DNA of 64,000 nt from contig SSGH01000006.1 of assembly GCA_008015835.1 (NCBI GenBank), positions 124,001 to 188,000 on the forward strand. The letters run 5' to 3'. This document shows, piece after piece, positions 46,022 through 54,004 of this stretch. Position 1 is the first letter of the stretch; every line of letters begins with the position of its first letter. Under the pieces are notes generated by a model that made no database searches, was not told the DNA's origin, and worked only from the letters and a program-made list of their open reading frames with translations. The position numbers and the translations under genes are program-made. The stretch is from Lysobacter sp. (GTDB taxonomy: Bacteria > Pseudomonadota > Gammaproteobacteria > Xanthomonadales > Xanthomonadaceae).

Positions 46022-46831
46022 ATGCATTCGTTCCATCGAACCGTTTTTCGATACGTCGCGATCGCATCCTGCGCCGCGATCGTCGCCAATGGCTGCACGC
46101 TTCCGCGCGAAGCGATCCAGCACCTCGGTACCGTCACGCCCGCGCAATACTGTCCGGGCGATACCGTTCGCGCCAGTTTCGACCTTCTCGGTACCGACAC
46201 CTGTCGCGACGCGGCGTTGTGCGACACGCTGTTCCCGACCGTGAACATCAGCAGCACGCCGACGGCGTTCGCGGCACGAGACATCCGCAATTACGTCGGG
46301 GGCGTCGATTTCGTTGCCACCACGGACAGCGTGACCGTGCGCTTCGACGCGGATCGCGACGCGGTGATCGTGCCGACGACGCGCCTGGACGATGCGGGCA
46401 ACCCGATCACCGTCTCGAAAAAGTTCAGGCGGCCGCATATCACCACGATCAATCGCATCACCGGAAGCATCGAATCGGAATTGCTGTTCGAAGGCACCTG
46501 CGCCGGTGGCTTGCCCGCGCATATGCCCGCCGAACTCCTGTCGCCGACAATGTCGCCGAATCTGCGCCTGACCGATCTGTGCAATACCAACAGCATGGCG
46601 GTCACCGTCACCCTCAGCGGGGGCGCGCCGGGCACGCCTTACCCCCCGCAAACGCTCGCGCCTGGTCAGTGCCTCAACACGATGATGCCCGGTGTCCCCG
46701 ATGGAGTCGATAGGTCCACCCGCGTTGATATCCGATCTGAGAACATCGCTGTGGGAGTGTATTGCACCGCCGTCGATTCGAGCGACCAGCCCCCCCCGCT
46801 ACGCCTGCTCGCGCGCAAGACCTGCGGCTGA
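46022..46831 (+). CDS. Array gene A1: 8-Cys outer-membrane lipoprotein
   Basis: 269 residues. Lipoprotein signal with lipobox VANGC (Cys25); +2 is Thr, so outer-membrane sorting is expected. The mature part has eight more Cys in a fixed pattern shared with four paralogues downstream: QYCPGDTV, TDTC, ALCD, EGTCAGG, LTDLCN, PGQCLNT, VYCTA and a C-terminal KTCG. Likely a beta-rich, disulphide-bonded fold. No named domain. Strong GGGAGGA site. First gene of the array, 98 bp before B1. Confidence 0.82.
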   Translation: MHSFHRTVFRYVAIASCAAIVANGCTLPREAIQHLGTVTPAQYCPGDTVRASFDLLGTDTCRDAALCDTLFPTVNISSTPTAFAARDIRNYVGGVDFVATTDSVTVRFDADRDAVIVPTTRLDDAGNPITVSKKFRRPHITTINRITGSIESELLFEGTCAGGLPAHMPAELLSPTMSPNLRLTDLCNTNSMAVTVTLSGGAPGTPYPPQTLAPGQCLNTMMPGVPDGVDRSTRVDIRSENIAVGVYCTAVDSSDQPPPLRLLARKTCG

Positions 46832-46929
46832 TCGCAGAGTTCGCATCGCTCATTCTTATCGCGACCGCGACCATTCCGACGGTGCACGCGCCCGTCGCGG
46901 TTCGACGCATCACGACCCGGGAATTTCGT

Positions 46930-47562
46930 ATGAACATCATTCGTTTGTTGTGTTTGCTCGCGACGCTGGTCGCGACCGCCGCGCCCAGCGCATCCGTCGT
47001 CGCGCAAGTATCCGCAGTGGATCAATTGCGGATCTACGACAAGACCACGTACAGCGGCCGCCTGACGGAGCGGGTATCGTTGTACGACGCGCCGAATCCG
47101 AAGACCGGCGTTTACCCCGCGCCGGAGCAATACTCCGCCGATGTGCTGTTCGAGCGCCCCGACCGGTTCAAGCTGGTCCTCGGAGCCGGCAGCGGCAGCG
47201 AATACCGTGCTGTCGCCGATGCCGGCATTGTGCGCTGGAAGGATCTCGCCAGCGGACTGTCCGGAAAGGATACGGCGGAGCAGGTCGTCGACCCGTTGGC
47301 GATGGCGCTGATGGCGACAGCGGGCGAATTGAGCCTGTTCGCGCCGCCGAAAGCGCTGCCGACGCCCAAAGGCAGCGACGTCAGCGGCGCGCATCTGGTG
47401 CCCAAGACCTACGGTAGCGGGGTGGAAAGCGCGACCGCGTGGTTCAGAGGTGGGCAGCCCATCGGTTTCGAGTTCCGCCTGCGCGACGGACGTCGGGTCT
47501 TCGTGTCGGTACTATCGTTCGCGCAGAATGTGCCGACCAAGCCCAGCGACTTCCTGCTCTGA
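46930..47562 (+). CDS. Array gene B1: secreted LolA/DUF2092-like protein
   Basis: 210 residues with a Sec signal peptide ending ASVVAQ, no lipobox. The mature protein has DQLRIYDKTTYSG, the FERPDRFKLVL strand pair typical of LolA/DUF2092-like lipid-binding folds, a long helix (DPLAMALMATAGELSLFAP) and GFEFRLRDGRRVFVSVLSF before the ending NVPTKPSDFLL. It has no conserved Cys. By fold it may be a periplasmic carrier or chaperone for a lipid or lipoprotein, perhaps for its A neighbours; this is inference. Confidence 0.8.
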   Translation: MNIIRLLCLLATLVATAAPSASVVAQVSAVDQLRIYDKTTYSGRLTERVSLYDAPNPKTGVYPAPEQYSADVLFERPDRFKLVLGAGSGSEYRAVADAGIVRWKDLASGLSGKDTAEQVVDPLAMALMATAGELSLFAPPKALPTPKGSDVSGAHLVPKTYGSGVESATAWFRGGQPIGFEFRLRDGRRVFVSVLSFAQNVPTKPSDFLL

Positions 47563-47714
47563 TCCAACGACATCGCTGAGGCCGACGCGGGCGCATTGCG
47601 GACATCGGGCGATCGAGGATCGACTCGACTGTCCTGTTCGCGGGCGCGCTTGCGTTTGCCTTGGCACACACCGCCCGCGCACACGGACCTGCGCCTTCGC
47701 CTCGGGAGACCGCG

Positions 47715-48524
47715 ATGTCCTTTCACCGCAATCTTTTGTTCCGTTCGACCATGCTGTGCGTCTGCAGCGCTATCGTGGCGACCGGTTGTCTGTTGGATCG
47801 CAGGCCGCTCGCCAACTGGCCGAAACTGGAGCCGGCGCTGTTCTGTCCGGGCGATACGGTCACGGCGTCGTACGACTTCCTCACCCCGGAAACCTGCCCG
47901 GCCGATGCGAGCTGCAGCAGCTTTTTCCCGACGGTTCGGATGAACAGCACGCCGACGGCGTTTCCGGCGCGCACCACCACCAATTTCGTCGATAGCGTGA
48001 CCTTCACGCCGCCAGGGGACAGCGTCACCGTCGCCTTCGATATCGATCGCGACACCGTCACCGTCCCGACCGCGCGCTTCGACGGCGGCACGCGCATTTT
48101 CGTCGCGCGCACCCAATTGGTCGACGCGACGCGCGTCACGCGACGCCTGATCGGCACCGACAATCAGGTCTTGCCGCATCCCGGCGAATGCGCCGGCGGC
48201 ATCGCGAACTATTCGCCGATCGAAGTACCGGGGTTCCCGCGGTTGTCCACGCGGGTGCGTCTGGAGGAGTTCTCCAACGAAAACAGTTTTCCGGTGCGTT
48301 ATATCGTCAGCGGCAGCGTACCCGGCGAGGTCTTCGATTCGATGCTCATGCCTGGGCAGCGCGTCCTGACCACCATGCCCGGCGTGCCGGCCAGCATCGC
48401 CGAAGCGCGCTCGATCGAAGCGATTCCGCTGATCGCGCAGATGTGTACGCCCGGCAGCGGCGCGACGGATCCGGAACCGCAACCGCCGCCGCTCCGCACC
48501 GGCGTTCGCATGGGCTGTCGCTGA
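47715..48524 (+). CDS. Array gene A2: lipoprotein lacking two of the eight conserved Cys
   Basis: 269 residues, lipobox VATGC (Cys25), +2 Leu. It keeps LFCPGD, PETC, ASCSSFF, GECAGG, AQMC and the terminal MGCR, but LTDLCN has become LEEFSN and PGQCL has become PGQRVL. The two lost Cys are absent together, so in the paralogues they probably bond to each other. Otherwise colinear with A1 (FPTVRMNSTPTAFPA, MPGVPAS). Lies 152 bp after B1. Confidence 0.82.
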   Translation: MSFHRNLLFRSTMLCVCSAIVATGCLLDRRPLANWPKLEPALFCPGDTVTASYDFLTPETCPADASCSSFFPTVRMNSTPTAFPARTTTNFVDSVTFTPPGDSVTVAFDIDRDTVTVPTARFDGGTRIFVARTQLVDATRVTRRLIGTDNQVLPHPGECAGGIANYSPIEVPGFPRLSTRVRLEEFSNENSFPVRYIVSGSVPGEVFDSMLMPGQRVLTTMPGVPASIAEARSIEAIPLIAQMCTPGSGATDPEPQPPPLRTGVRMGCR

Positions 48525-48625
48525 TCGCGCATCGCTCCCGCAGCGAACGTGCGGTCGCGCATTCGCGCGCCCGCGTTCGCGCCATCCACGATACGGCGCC
48601 GCGCGCGCCTTTCGAGAGGTACAGA

Positions 48626-49252
48626 ATGAAGATCTCCCGCTGCTTTTCCGCGCTCTTGGCCGCGTCGTTGACGCTGTACGCCACGGTGCCGACGTTCGCC
48701 GCCGGCCCCGCCGTCGATCGTCTCAAGTATTTCGACGGTACTACGTCTACCGCCTGGTTCGATGGCCAAGCGAAACTGTACGCCGCGCCCGTCAAAGGCA
48801 ATTACGGCACCCCGCAGCGCTATCGCGCGCAACTGCTGTTCGCGCGGCCGGATCGTTTTCGTTTGATGCTGCGCCCCGGCGCGAAGAACGAATACCGCGC
48901 CGTCGGCAACGCCGGTAGCGTGCAGTGGCTCGATCTCGGCACTGGATTCTCCGGCCAAGGCAAAGCCCTCGATTACGTCGACCCGGCCGCGTTGGATCTA
49001 TTGAGAACGGTCGGCGAACTCTGGCGATTCGCGCCGTCGAAGGAACTCCCCGCCGCCGACAAGGGCAATCTGCGCGGTGCGGTGCTGGTGCCGAAGAGCT
49101 TCGACAGTCGCGTCAAGCGCGCAGTCGTGTGGTTCCGCAACGATCAACCCTACAGTTTCGATTTCGAATTCGTCGACGGCCGCAAGCTGCAGTTCACCGT
49201 GTCGAGCTTCAAGCAAAACGTACCGACAAAACCGAGCGATTTCCAACTCTGA
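48626..49252 (+). CDS. Array gene B2: secreted LolA/DUF2092-like protein
   Basis: 208 residues, signal peptide ending PTFAAG. Shares with B1 and B4 the RPDRFRLMLRPGAKNEYRAV block, SVQWLDLGTGFSG, and the ending NVPTKPSDFQL. The KYFDGTTSTAWFDGQAKLY segment differs most. It is followed by a strong terminator at 49338, so the A1-B1-A2-B2 set is probably one transcript. Confidence 0.8.
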   Translation: MKISRCFSALLAASLTLYATVPTFAAGPAVDRLKYFDGTTSTAWFDGQAKLYAAPVKGNYGTPQRYRAQLLFARPDRFRLMLRPGAKNEYRAVGNAGSVQWLDLGTGFSGQGKALDYVDPAALDLLRTVGELWRFAPSKELPAADKGNLRGAVLVPKSFDSRVKRAVVWFRNDQPYSFDFEFVDGRKLQFTVSSFKQNVPTKPSDFQL

Positions 49253-49337
49253 GCTTCGAGGAAGTTTCGTTTGCCGCGAAAGACGAGAAATCGCGGCGAA
49301 GACACGAGCGAATCGCGAAAAACGCATCGAGACACGA

Positions 49338-49368
49338 CGAGCCGGCGCAACGCCGGCTCGCTTTTTTT
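49338..49368 (+). terminator. Intrinsic terminator after B2
   Basis: CGAGCCGGC-GCAAC-GCCGGCTCG (9-bp stem) followed by CTTTTTTT. It ends the first four-gene set of the array. Confidence 0.92.
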
Positions 49369-49502
49369 GCGTCCCGACGAACGCGACGCGAAATGTGTCC
49401 GTTGCGTTTTCGGTTTTCCGTGACTTTGATCGGACCCCGAATATCGTTCGTCGCGCATCACGCATCGCGTATCGAGCGACAGTCGCCAAAAAGGAAATCT
49501 CG

Positions 49503-50276
49503 ATGAATCCCTTCCGAACGCTTGCCAAACCCATTCTCTCGTTGCTCGCTGCCGGCGTGCTGCTGACCAACGGCTGCGCGCTTCCGCATGCGCAACTGCG
49601 CTATTCCAAGGCAGAGCCGGCGTACTACTGCCCGGGCGATACGATCCAGACCAGTTACGACCTCGGTACCTGCACGGCGCACTCGGGGATTACCTGCGAA
49701 TCGCGTACGCCGACCGTCACCCTGACCACGACATCGGCGGCGCTCCCCTCGCAGACCTTCACCGCGTTCGCCGGCAACGCCAGCTTCACGCCGAACGAAT
49801 CGCAAGTCGATGTCACCTACACGGTGACGCCGAAAAATCCGATGTACCCCTTCGTCACCAGCAGCGGCGAGAACAGAATCAGCGGCGAGTTCGAGCCCGA
49901 AACGACGAAGCTCGCCCTTATCAACGGCGAAGCCCAGGTCACGTTGTGGCACAACGGCATCTGCAACGGCCGCATCCCAGCGAATGCGCCGTCGCAGATT
50001 CCCACGACGCCTCAGGTGTCGGCGCGCGCACGCGCGCAACGCATCTGCAATGCCAATCCGGTCCGGATCATGGTCGATGTGGTCGGCCCACCGGGCGGCG
50101 GGAGCGCGTCCGGCTCGCTCGCGCCCGGCGAATGCCTGGCGCTGCCGCCGGGCAGCGAAGGCGGTACCGTCAGCGTTTCCGGGCCCATTCCGGTCGGTGC
50201 GCAGTGTCTTGCGACCCAAACGACCGCGCCCGCGCCCGAATTGCGCACCCAGGTCGCATACAACTGCGTGGAATAA
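49503..50276 (+). CDS. Array gene A3: 8-Cys outer-membrane lipoprotein, divergent copy
   Basis: 257 residues, lipobox LTNGC (Cys25), +2 Ala. The Cys pattern is kept (YYCPGDT, LGTC, ITCES, NGICNG, QRICN, PGECLA, AQCLA, YNCV) but the sequence between is the least similar of the five, with a shorter middle. It stands alone: a terminator before it, and a hairpin (50361-50382) and 451 bp without a gene after it. Its B partner seems to be missing. Confidence 0.78.
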   Translation: MNPFRTLAKPILSLLAAGVLLTNGCALPHAQLRYSKAEPAYYCPGDTIQTSYDLGTCTAHSGITCESRTPTVTLTTTSAALPSQTFTAFAGNASFTPNESQVDVTYTVTPKNPMYPFVTSSGENRISGEFEPETTKLALINGEAQVTLWHNGICNGRIPANAPSQIPTTPQVSARARAQRICNANPVRIMVDVVGPPGGGSASGSLAPGECLALPPGSEGGTVSVSGPIPVGAQCLATQTTAPAPELRTQVAYNCVE

Positions 50277-50727
50277 GACAGCGTCCTCGTCGCGAGGCTC
50301 CGCTGGACGCACCGAACGGCGCGAATTCCATCCGCACATAGCGCATGCAGTCGCACGCAACGAACCGACGCCTGTCGGTTCGTGTTCTGCGCACCGTTGC
50401 GCGTTCCGGAATCCGCTCTCGTCATCATGCGATGCGTATCGTCGAGATCGATGGCCTGAGTGAACGTCGAAACAACATGCCGACCGCATCGGCGGCGCTC
50501 CGAATGCGGATCGGACTCGGCACATCGTTCGATCGAGCGCCGCGCATCGTCGCGGAGGTGTCCTCCCGCTTTCGGTTCCCGCGTATCAGTGCTTCGAGTC
50601 CGATCTCATTCGGTCGCCGCCATTCGACCGCTGCGATTGAGTCTCCTCGACACAATCGTCGCGACTCATTCTTCTGGCGATTCCGCACGGCGTCGCATCG
50701 CCGCATTCATCCCACAGGGGCAATCGC
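50277..50727. other. Gap in the array where a B gene would be expected
   Basis: 451 bp. A perfect hairpin CGAACCGAC-GCCT-GTCGGTTCG (50361-50382) followed by TGTTCT could terminate A3. I found no trace of the B family motifs (PDRFRL, NVPTKP) in any frame. Confidence 0.5.
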
Positions 50728-51531
50728 ATGCATTTTTCGCAAAACCGTTGGTTCCGTTACGTCGCGGTCGGTATCTGTTTGGCCGTGGTCGCCAGCGGCT
50801 GCATCATTCGACGCGGGGATCTCGCAGCGAGCTACACAGAACTGGCGCCTGCGCAGTACTGCCCTGCCGATGCGATGACCGCCTCTTACGATTTGCTGGG
50901 CACCGATGTCTGTCCCACCGGCGTGGACTGCGCGCCGTTCTTCCCAACGGTGGCGATCGACAGCGCACCGATCGCGTTTCCCGCGCAATCGATCGCGAAC
51001 TATGTCGGCCGCGTGAATTTCACCGCACCGGATGCGGACCAATTCGCGGTGACGTTCAATCCCGATCGCGACAGCGTGCTGATTCCCACCGCCGAGACGA
51101 CACCGGACGGTCGCGTCTTTCTGCAGCGCAGCAGCCCCGATCAGAGCAGGATCGCCAGGCGCGTCTCCTCCATCGACCAGGAACTGGTGCATGGCGGCAT
51201 GTGCGCGGGAAGCGCACCGGTCAACAGCGCGCAACCGCTGCCCGGAATGCCGCAATTCTCGCCGAATCTGCGGCTCACCGATCTGTGCAACGTCAACGCG
51301 GCCACGGTGATCGTCACGTTGTCCGGCGGTTCGGACGGTTCGACGTTCACGCAGATGCTCGCGCCCGGCCAATGCCTCGCATCGATGCCCGGCGTGCCCG
51401 CCAGCACCGAGAGCGCACGCATCGTCGAAGTACGGCCTCTCTCGGCGGCGCCCGGCACGCTCTGCAGCGCGACCGGACCGAACACGCCGCCGCCCCCGCT
51501 ACGCACACGGGTGCGGATGCAATGCCGCTGA
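50728..51531 (+). CDS. Array gene A4: 8-Cys outer-membrane lipoprotein
   Basis: 267 residues, lipobox VASGC (Cys25), +2 Ile. All eight Cys are present (QYCPAD, TDVC, VDCAPFF, GGMCAGS, LTDLCN, PGQCLAS, TLCSA, MQCR). Closest to A1 by the shared ASYDLLGTDVC, FSPNLRLTDLCN and VTLSGG segments. Begins the second transcriptional set with B4 and A5 (gaps of 55 and 59 bp). Confidence 0.82.
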   Translation: MHFSQNRWFRYVAVGICLAVVASGCIIRRGDLAASYTELAPAQYCPADAMTASYDLLGTDVCPTGVDCAPFFPTVAIDSAPIAFPAQSIANYVGRVNFTAPDADQFAVTFNPDRDSVLIPTAETTPDGRVFLQRSSPDQSRIARRVSSIDQELVHGGMCAGSAPVNSAQPLPGMPQFSPNLRLTDLCNVNAATVIVTLSGGSDGSTFTQMLAPGQCLASMPGVPASTESARIVEVRPLSAAPGTLCSATGPNTPPPPLRTRVRMQCR

Positions 51532-51586
51532 GCGACCAGAACGCAGACAACACGAACGATCTTTCCACTTTCAAAGGGACGCCACC

Positions 51587-52219
51587 ATGAACCGTATCCG
51601 CCCGCTCGCCTGCTTCGCACTCGCATTGACGCTATCGCTCGGCACCGCGTTCTCCGCGCAGGCCGCTTCCGCGAGCGATCTGCTTCGCCATTACGACAAA
51701 ACCACCTACAGCGGCGCGCTCGATGTTTACGTCGATCTGTACGCCGCGCCGGACAAAAACGGCAAGGTCGGCGCGCCGCAGCGCTATCCCGCCAAACTGC
51801 TGTTCGAACGCCCGGATCGCTTCCGGCTCGTGCTGCGTCCCGGCGCCAAGAACGAATTCCGTGCGGTGAGCGAGGCCGGGATCGTGCGTTGGCTCGATCT
51901 GGCGACGGGTTTCTCGGGCAAGGAAGAAGCCGACAAGGTGACCGACCCGCTCGCCCTCGCGCTGCTCGGTACCGCCGGCGAATTGCTGCGTTTCAGCGCG
52001 GCGAAAGATCTGCCCGTCAGCAAGAACGCCAAGCTCAGCGGCGCGCGGTTCGATCCCAACGCCTACGGCAGCGGCGTGGAAAGCGGGTTGGCCTGGTTCG
52101 ACAGCGACGGCCAGCCGGTCGGCTTCGAATTCAACATGACCGATCGCAGCCGTGTCTTCGTTGCTGTGATGTCGTTCGCGCAAAACGTACCGACCAAACC
52201 CGACGATTTCCAACTTTGA
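51587..52219 (+). CDS. Array gene B4: secreted LolA/DUF2092-like protein
   Basis: 210 residues, signal peptide ending FSAQAA. RHYDKTTYSGALDVYVDLYAAP, LLFERPDRFRLVLRPGAKNEF, IVRWLDLATGFSGKE, the helix DPLALALLGTAGELLRF, then YGSGVES-LAWF and the ending NVPTKPDDFQL. Close to B1 and B2 over its full length. No Cys in the mature part. Confidence 0.8.
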   Translation: MNRIRPLACFALALTLSLGTAFSAQAASASDLLRHYDKTTYSGALDVYVDLYAAPDKNGKVGAPQRYPAKLLFERPDRFRLVLRPGAKNEFRAVSEAGIVRWLDLATGFSGKEEADKVTDPLALALLGTAGELLRFSAAKDLPVSKNAKLSGARFDPNAYGSGVESGLAWFDSDGQPVGFEFNMTDRSRVFVAVMSFAQNVPTKPDDFQL

Positions 52220-52278
52220 CCTTCGCGCGCCGTGGATGCGATCCGCGGCGCGTTCGATATGCACGGAGGCCCATTTCC

Positions 52279-53097
52279 ATGTCCTTCACGAGATTCGCTT
52301 CTCGCAGCGTGTTGGCGCTCATCGCCGGCGGCGTCCTGCTGACCGACGGCTGCGTGCTGTTCTCCCGAATCACCTTCACGCCGAGCGAGCCGCTCGGGAG
52401 CGTGTCCCCTCGGCTGTATTGCCCGGGCGACGGCGTCACCGCGAGCTTCGATCTGCTGCGCGATACTCCGTGCGTGTCGCGCCCGGGGCTCGACTGCGCG
52501 GCATTGGCGCCCACGATCGACATCGCCAGTTCGCCGACCGAATTCGCGCCGCAACGCATCGTCGATTTTCGCGGGCGCGTCGATTTCACGCCCGCTTCCG
52601 GCAGCGTCAACGTGACCTTCACACCGGCGCTCCGATCGTACGTGGAATATCCGTCCGGGCCGGCGAGCGGAACCGACTTTACCCGGCGCCGCTTCACCGC
52701 GAACACGATCGCCGCAAGCCGCGTCGATGGCGACGTGATGCGGCAAGTGGAACACGGCGGTATGTGCGCCGGCTCCGCACCTACCCACGCCGACGGCGTG
52801 GTGCCGGGTCCGCCTGAACTGTCCGCGAGCCTGCGCCTGCGCCGGATCTGCAACAGCAGCGCGACGCAAATCATCCTCAGCGTTCCGGGCTTGCCGGGCG
52901 AGATGATCGAACGCAGCCTCGCGCCCGGACAGTGTTTCCTCGCGAGCGAACCCGGCGTCCCGCCGGATGTCGCCGCGCTGCGCACGTACAGCGTGCGCGC
53001 AGCGGTGTTGGACCCGAATGCGCGATGCAGCGCAATCGAAGACAGGACGCCGCCGACACCGTTACGCACGACGGTTTGGATGGGCTGCGGCATGTGA
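52279..53097 (+). CDS. Array gene A5: 8-Cys outer-membrane lipoprotein
   Basis: 272 residues, lipobox LTDGC (Cys25), +2 Val. Cys pattern LYCPGD, DTPC, LDCAAL, GGMCAGS, RRICN, PGQCF, ARCSA, MGCGM. Like A3 its signal peptide reads GGVLLT-GC. Last gene of the array; the SDR gene is convergent 40 bp after it. Confidence 0.82.
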   Translation: MSFTRFASRSVLALIAGGVLLTDGCVLFSRITFTPSEPLGSVSPRLYCPGDGVTASFDLLRDTPCVSRPGLDCAALAPTIDIASSPTEFAPQRIVDFRGRVDFTPASGSVNVTFTPALRSYVEYPSGPASGTDFTRRRFTANTIAASRVDGDVMRQVEHGGMCAGSAPTHADGVVPGPPELSASLRLRRICNSSATQIILSVPGLPGEMIERSLAPGQCFLASEPGVPPDVAALRTYSVRAAVLDPNARCSAIEDRTPPTPLRTTVWMGCGM

Positions 53098-53137
53098 GCG
53101 GGACGGTCGCATCGCGGTCGGCGCCTCGACATCGCGC

Positions 53138-54004
53138 TCACTCGCCGGCTAACGGAAACATTCCCGGGGCCGGTCGGAACCCGCGTGGCGCGTAGCCGAA
53201 ATCGCGCTGCGCATCGCTCGCGTCGAACACCAGATCGCTGCGCATGCGCGCGACCGCGGCTTCGTTGAAATCCAGCGCGTATCCGGCGGCATGCGCCAGC
53301 GCCAACAGCGCATTGAAGAACGGCGACGGCACTTCGTGCAGTTTCGGCGGCGGCGTCATCGCCTGCAGCACGCGCGCCACCATCTCGCGATACTCCACCG
53401 TTTCGCCGCCGGGCAAGGCATAGGCGCGGCCGAAGCTGGCCTCCGCGTCGAGGCAACGAAACGCCGCATCCGCCAAGTCGCGCACATGCACCGGCTGACG
53501 CAGACCGCGCGCATCGCGCGGCAGTACGACGCGGCCGAACCGGCGCGCGACCTCGGCGATGCGGGTGAGGTTGCGATCGCGGCCCGCACCGTAGATCAGC
53601 GTCGGCCGCAGCACGGTCGCCGCAGCGTTACGCGCGCTCGCGGTCTCGAACACCAGACGCTCGCCCTCGCGCAGACGCGCGGCGAGTTCGCGTTCGTCGG
53701 CGTCGGCGGAGCCGCGCTTGACGTCGATGCTGGTCGAACCGAACGCGACCACGCGCGGGCAGCGCAGCGGCGTCGCCGCGTACCAGCGCGCGAACACATC
53801 CAGCGGCCCGCAACTGATCATGGCGTCGGCATCGTTGGGCAAGCCGCGCACGCCGGAGAAATCGCCTTGCAGCCAATGCAGGCCGGGCTGATCCGCCTGC
53901 GGTTCGCGCGACACCGCGTACACGCGCCATTCGTCGTCGCGCAACAGATCGAGCAAGGGCAAACCGATTTGACCGCTAGCGCCGAACACGAGCGCGGTCT
54001 TCAT
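53138..54004 (-). CDS. Atypical short-chain dehydrogenase/NAD-dependent epimerase family protein
   Basis: 288 residues. Rossmann fold with GASGQIGLPLLDLL (nucleotide loop), FGSTSIDVKRG, then RPTLIYGAGRDRNL and YALPGGETVEYREM. The usual YxxxK is not obvious, as in atypical SDRs. It overlaps the end of nhaD by four bases (ATGA), so it is translated with it. Role unknown. Confidence 0.82.
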   Translation of the reverse strand: MKTALVFGASGQIGLPLLDLLRDDEWRVYAVSREPQADQPGLHWLQGDFSGVRGLPNDADAMISCGPLDVFARWYAATPLRCPRVVAFGSTSIDVKRGSADADERELAARLREGERLVFETASARNAAATVLRPTLIYGAGRDRNLTRIAEVARRFGRVVLPRDARGLRQPVHVRDLADAAFRCLDAEASFGRAYALPGGETVEYREMVARVLQAMTPPPKLHEVPSPFFNALLALAHAAGYALDFNEAAVARMRSDLVFDASDAQRDFGYAPRGFRPAPGMFPLAGE

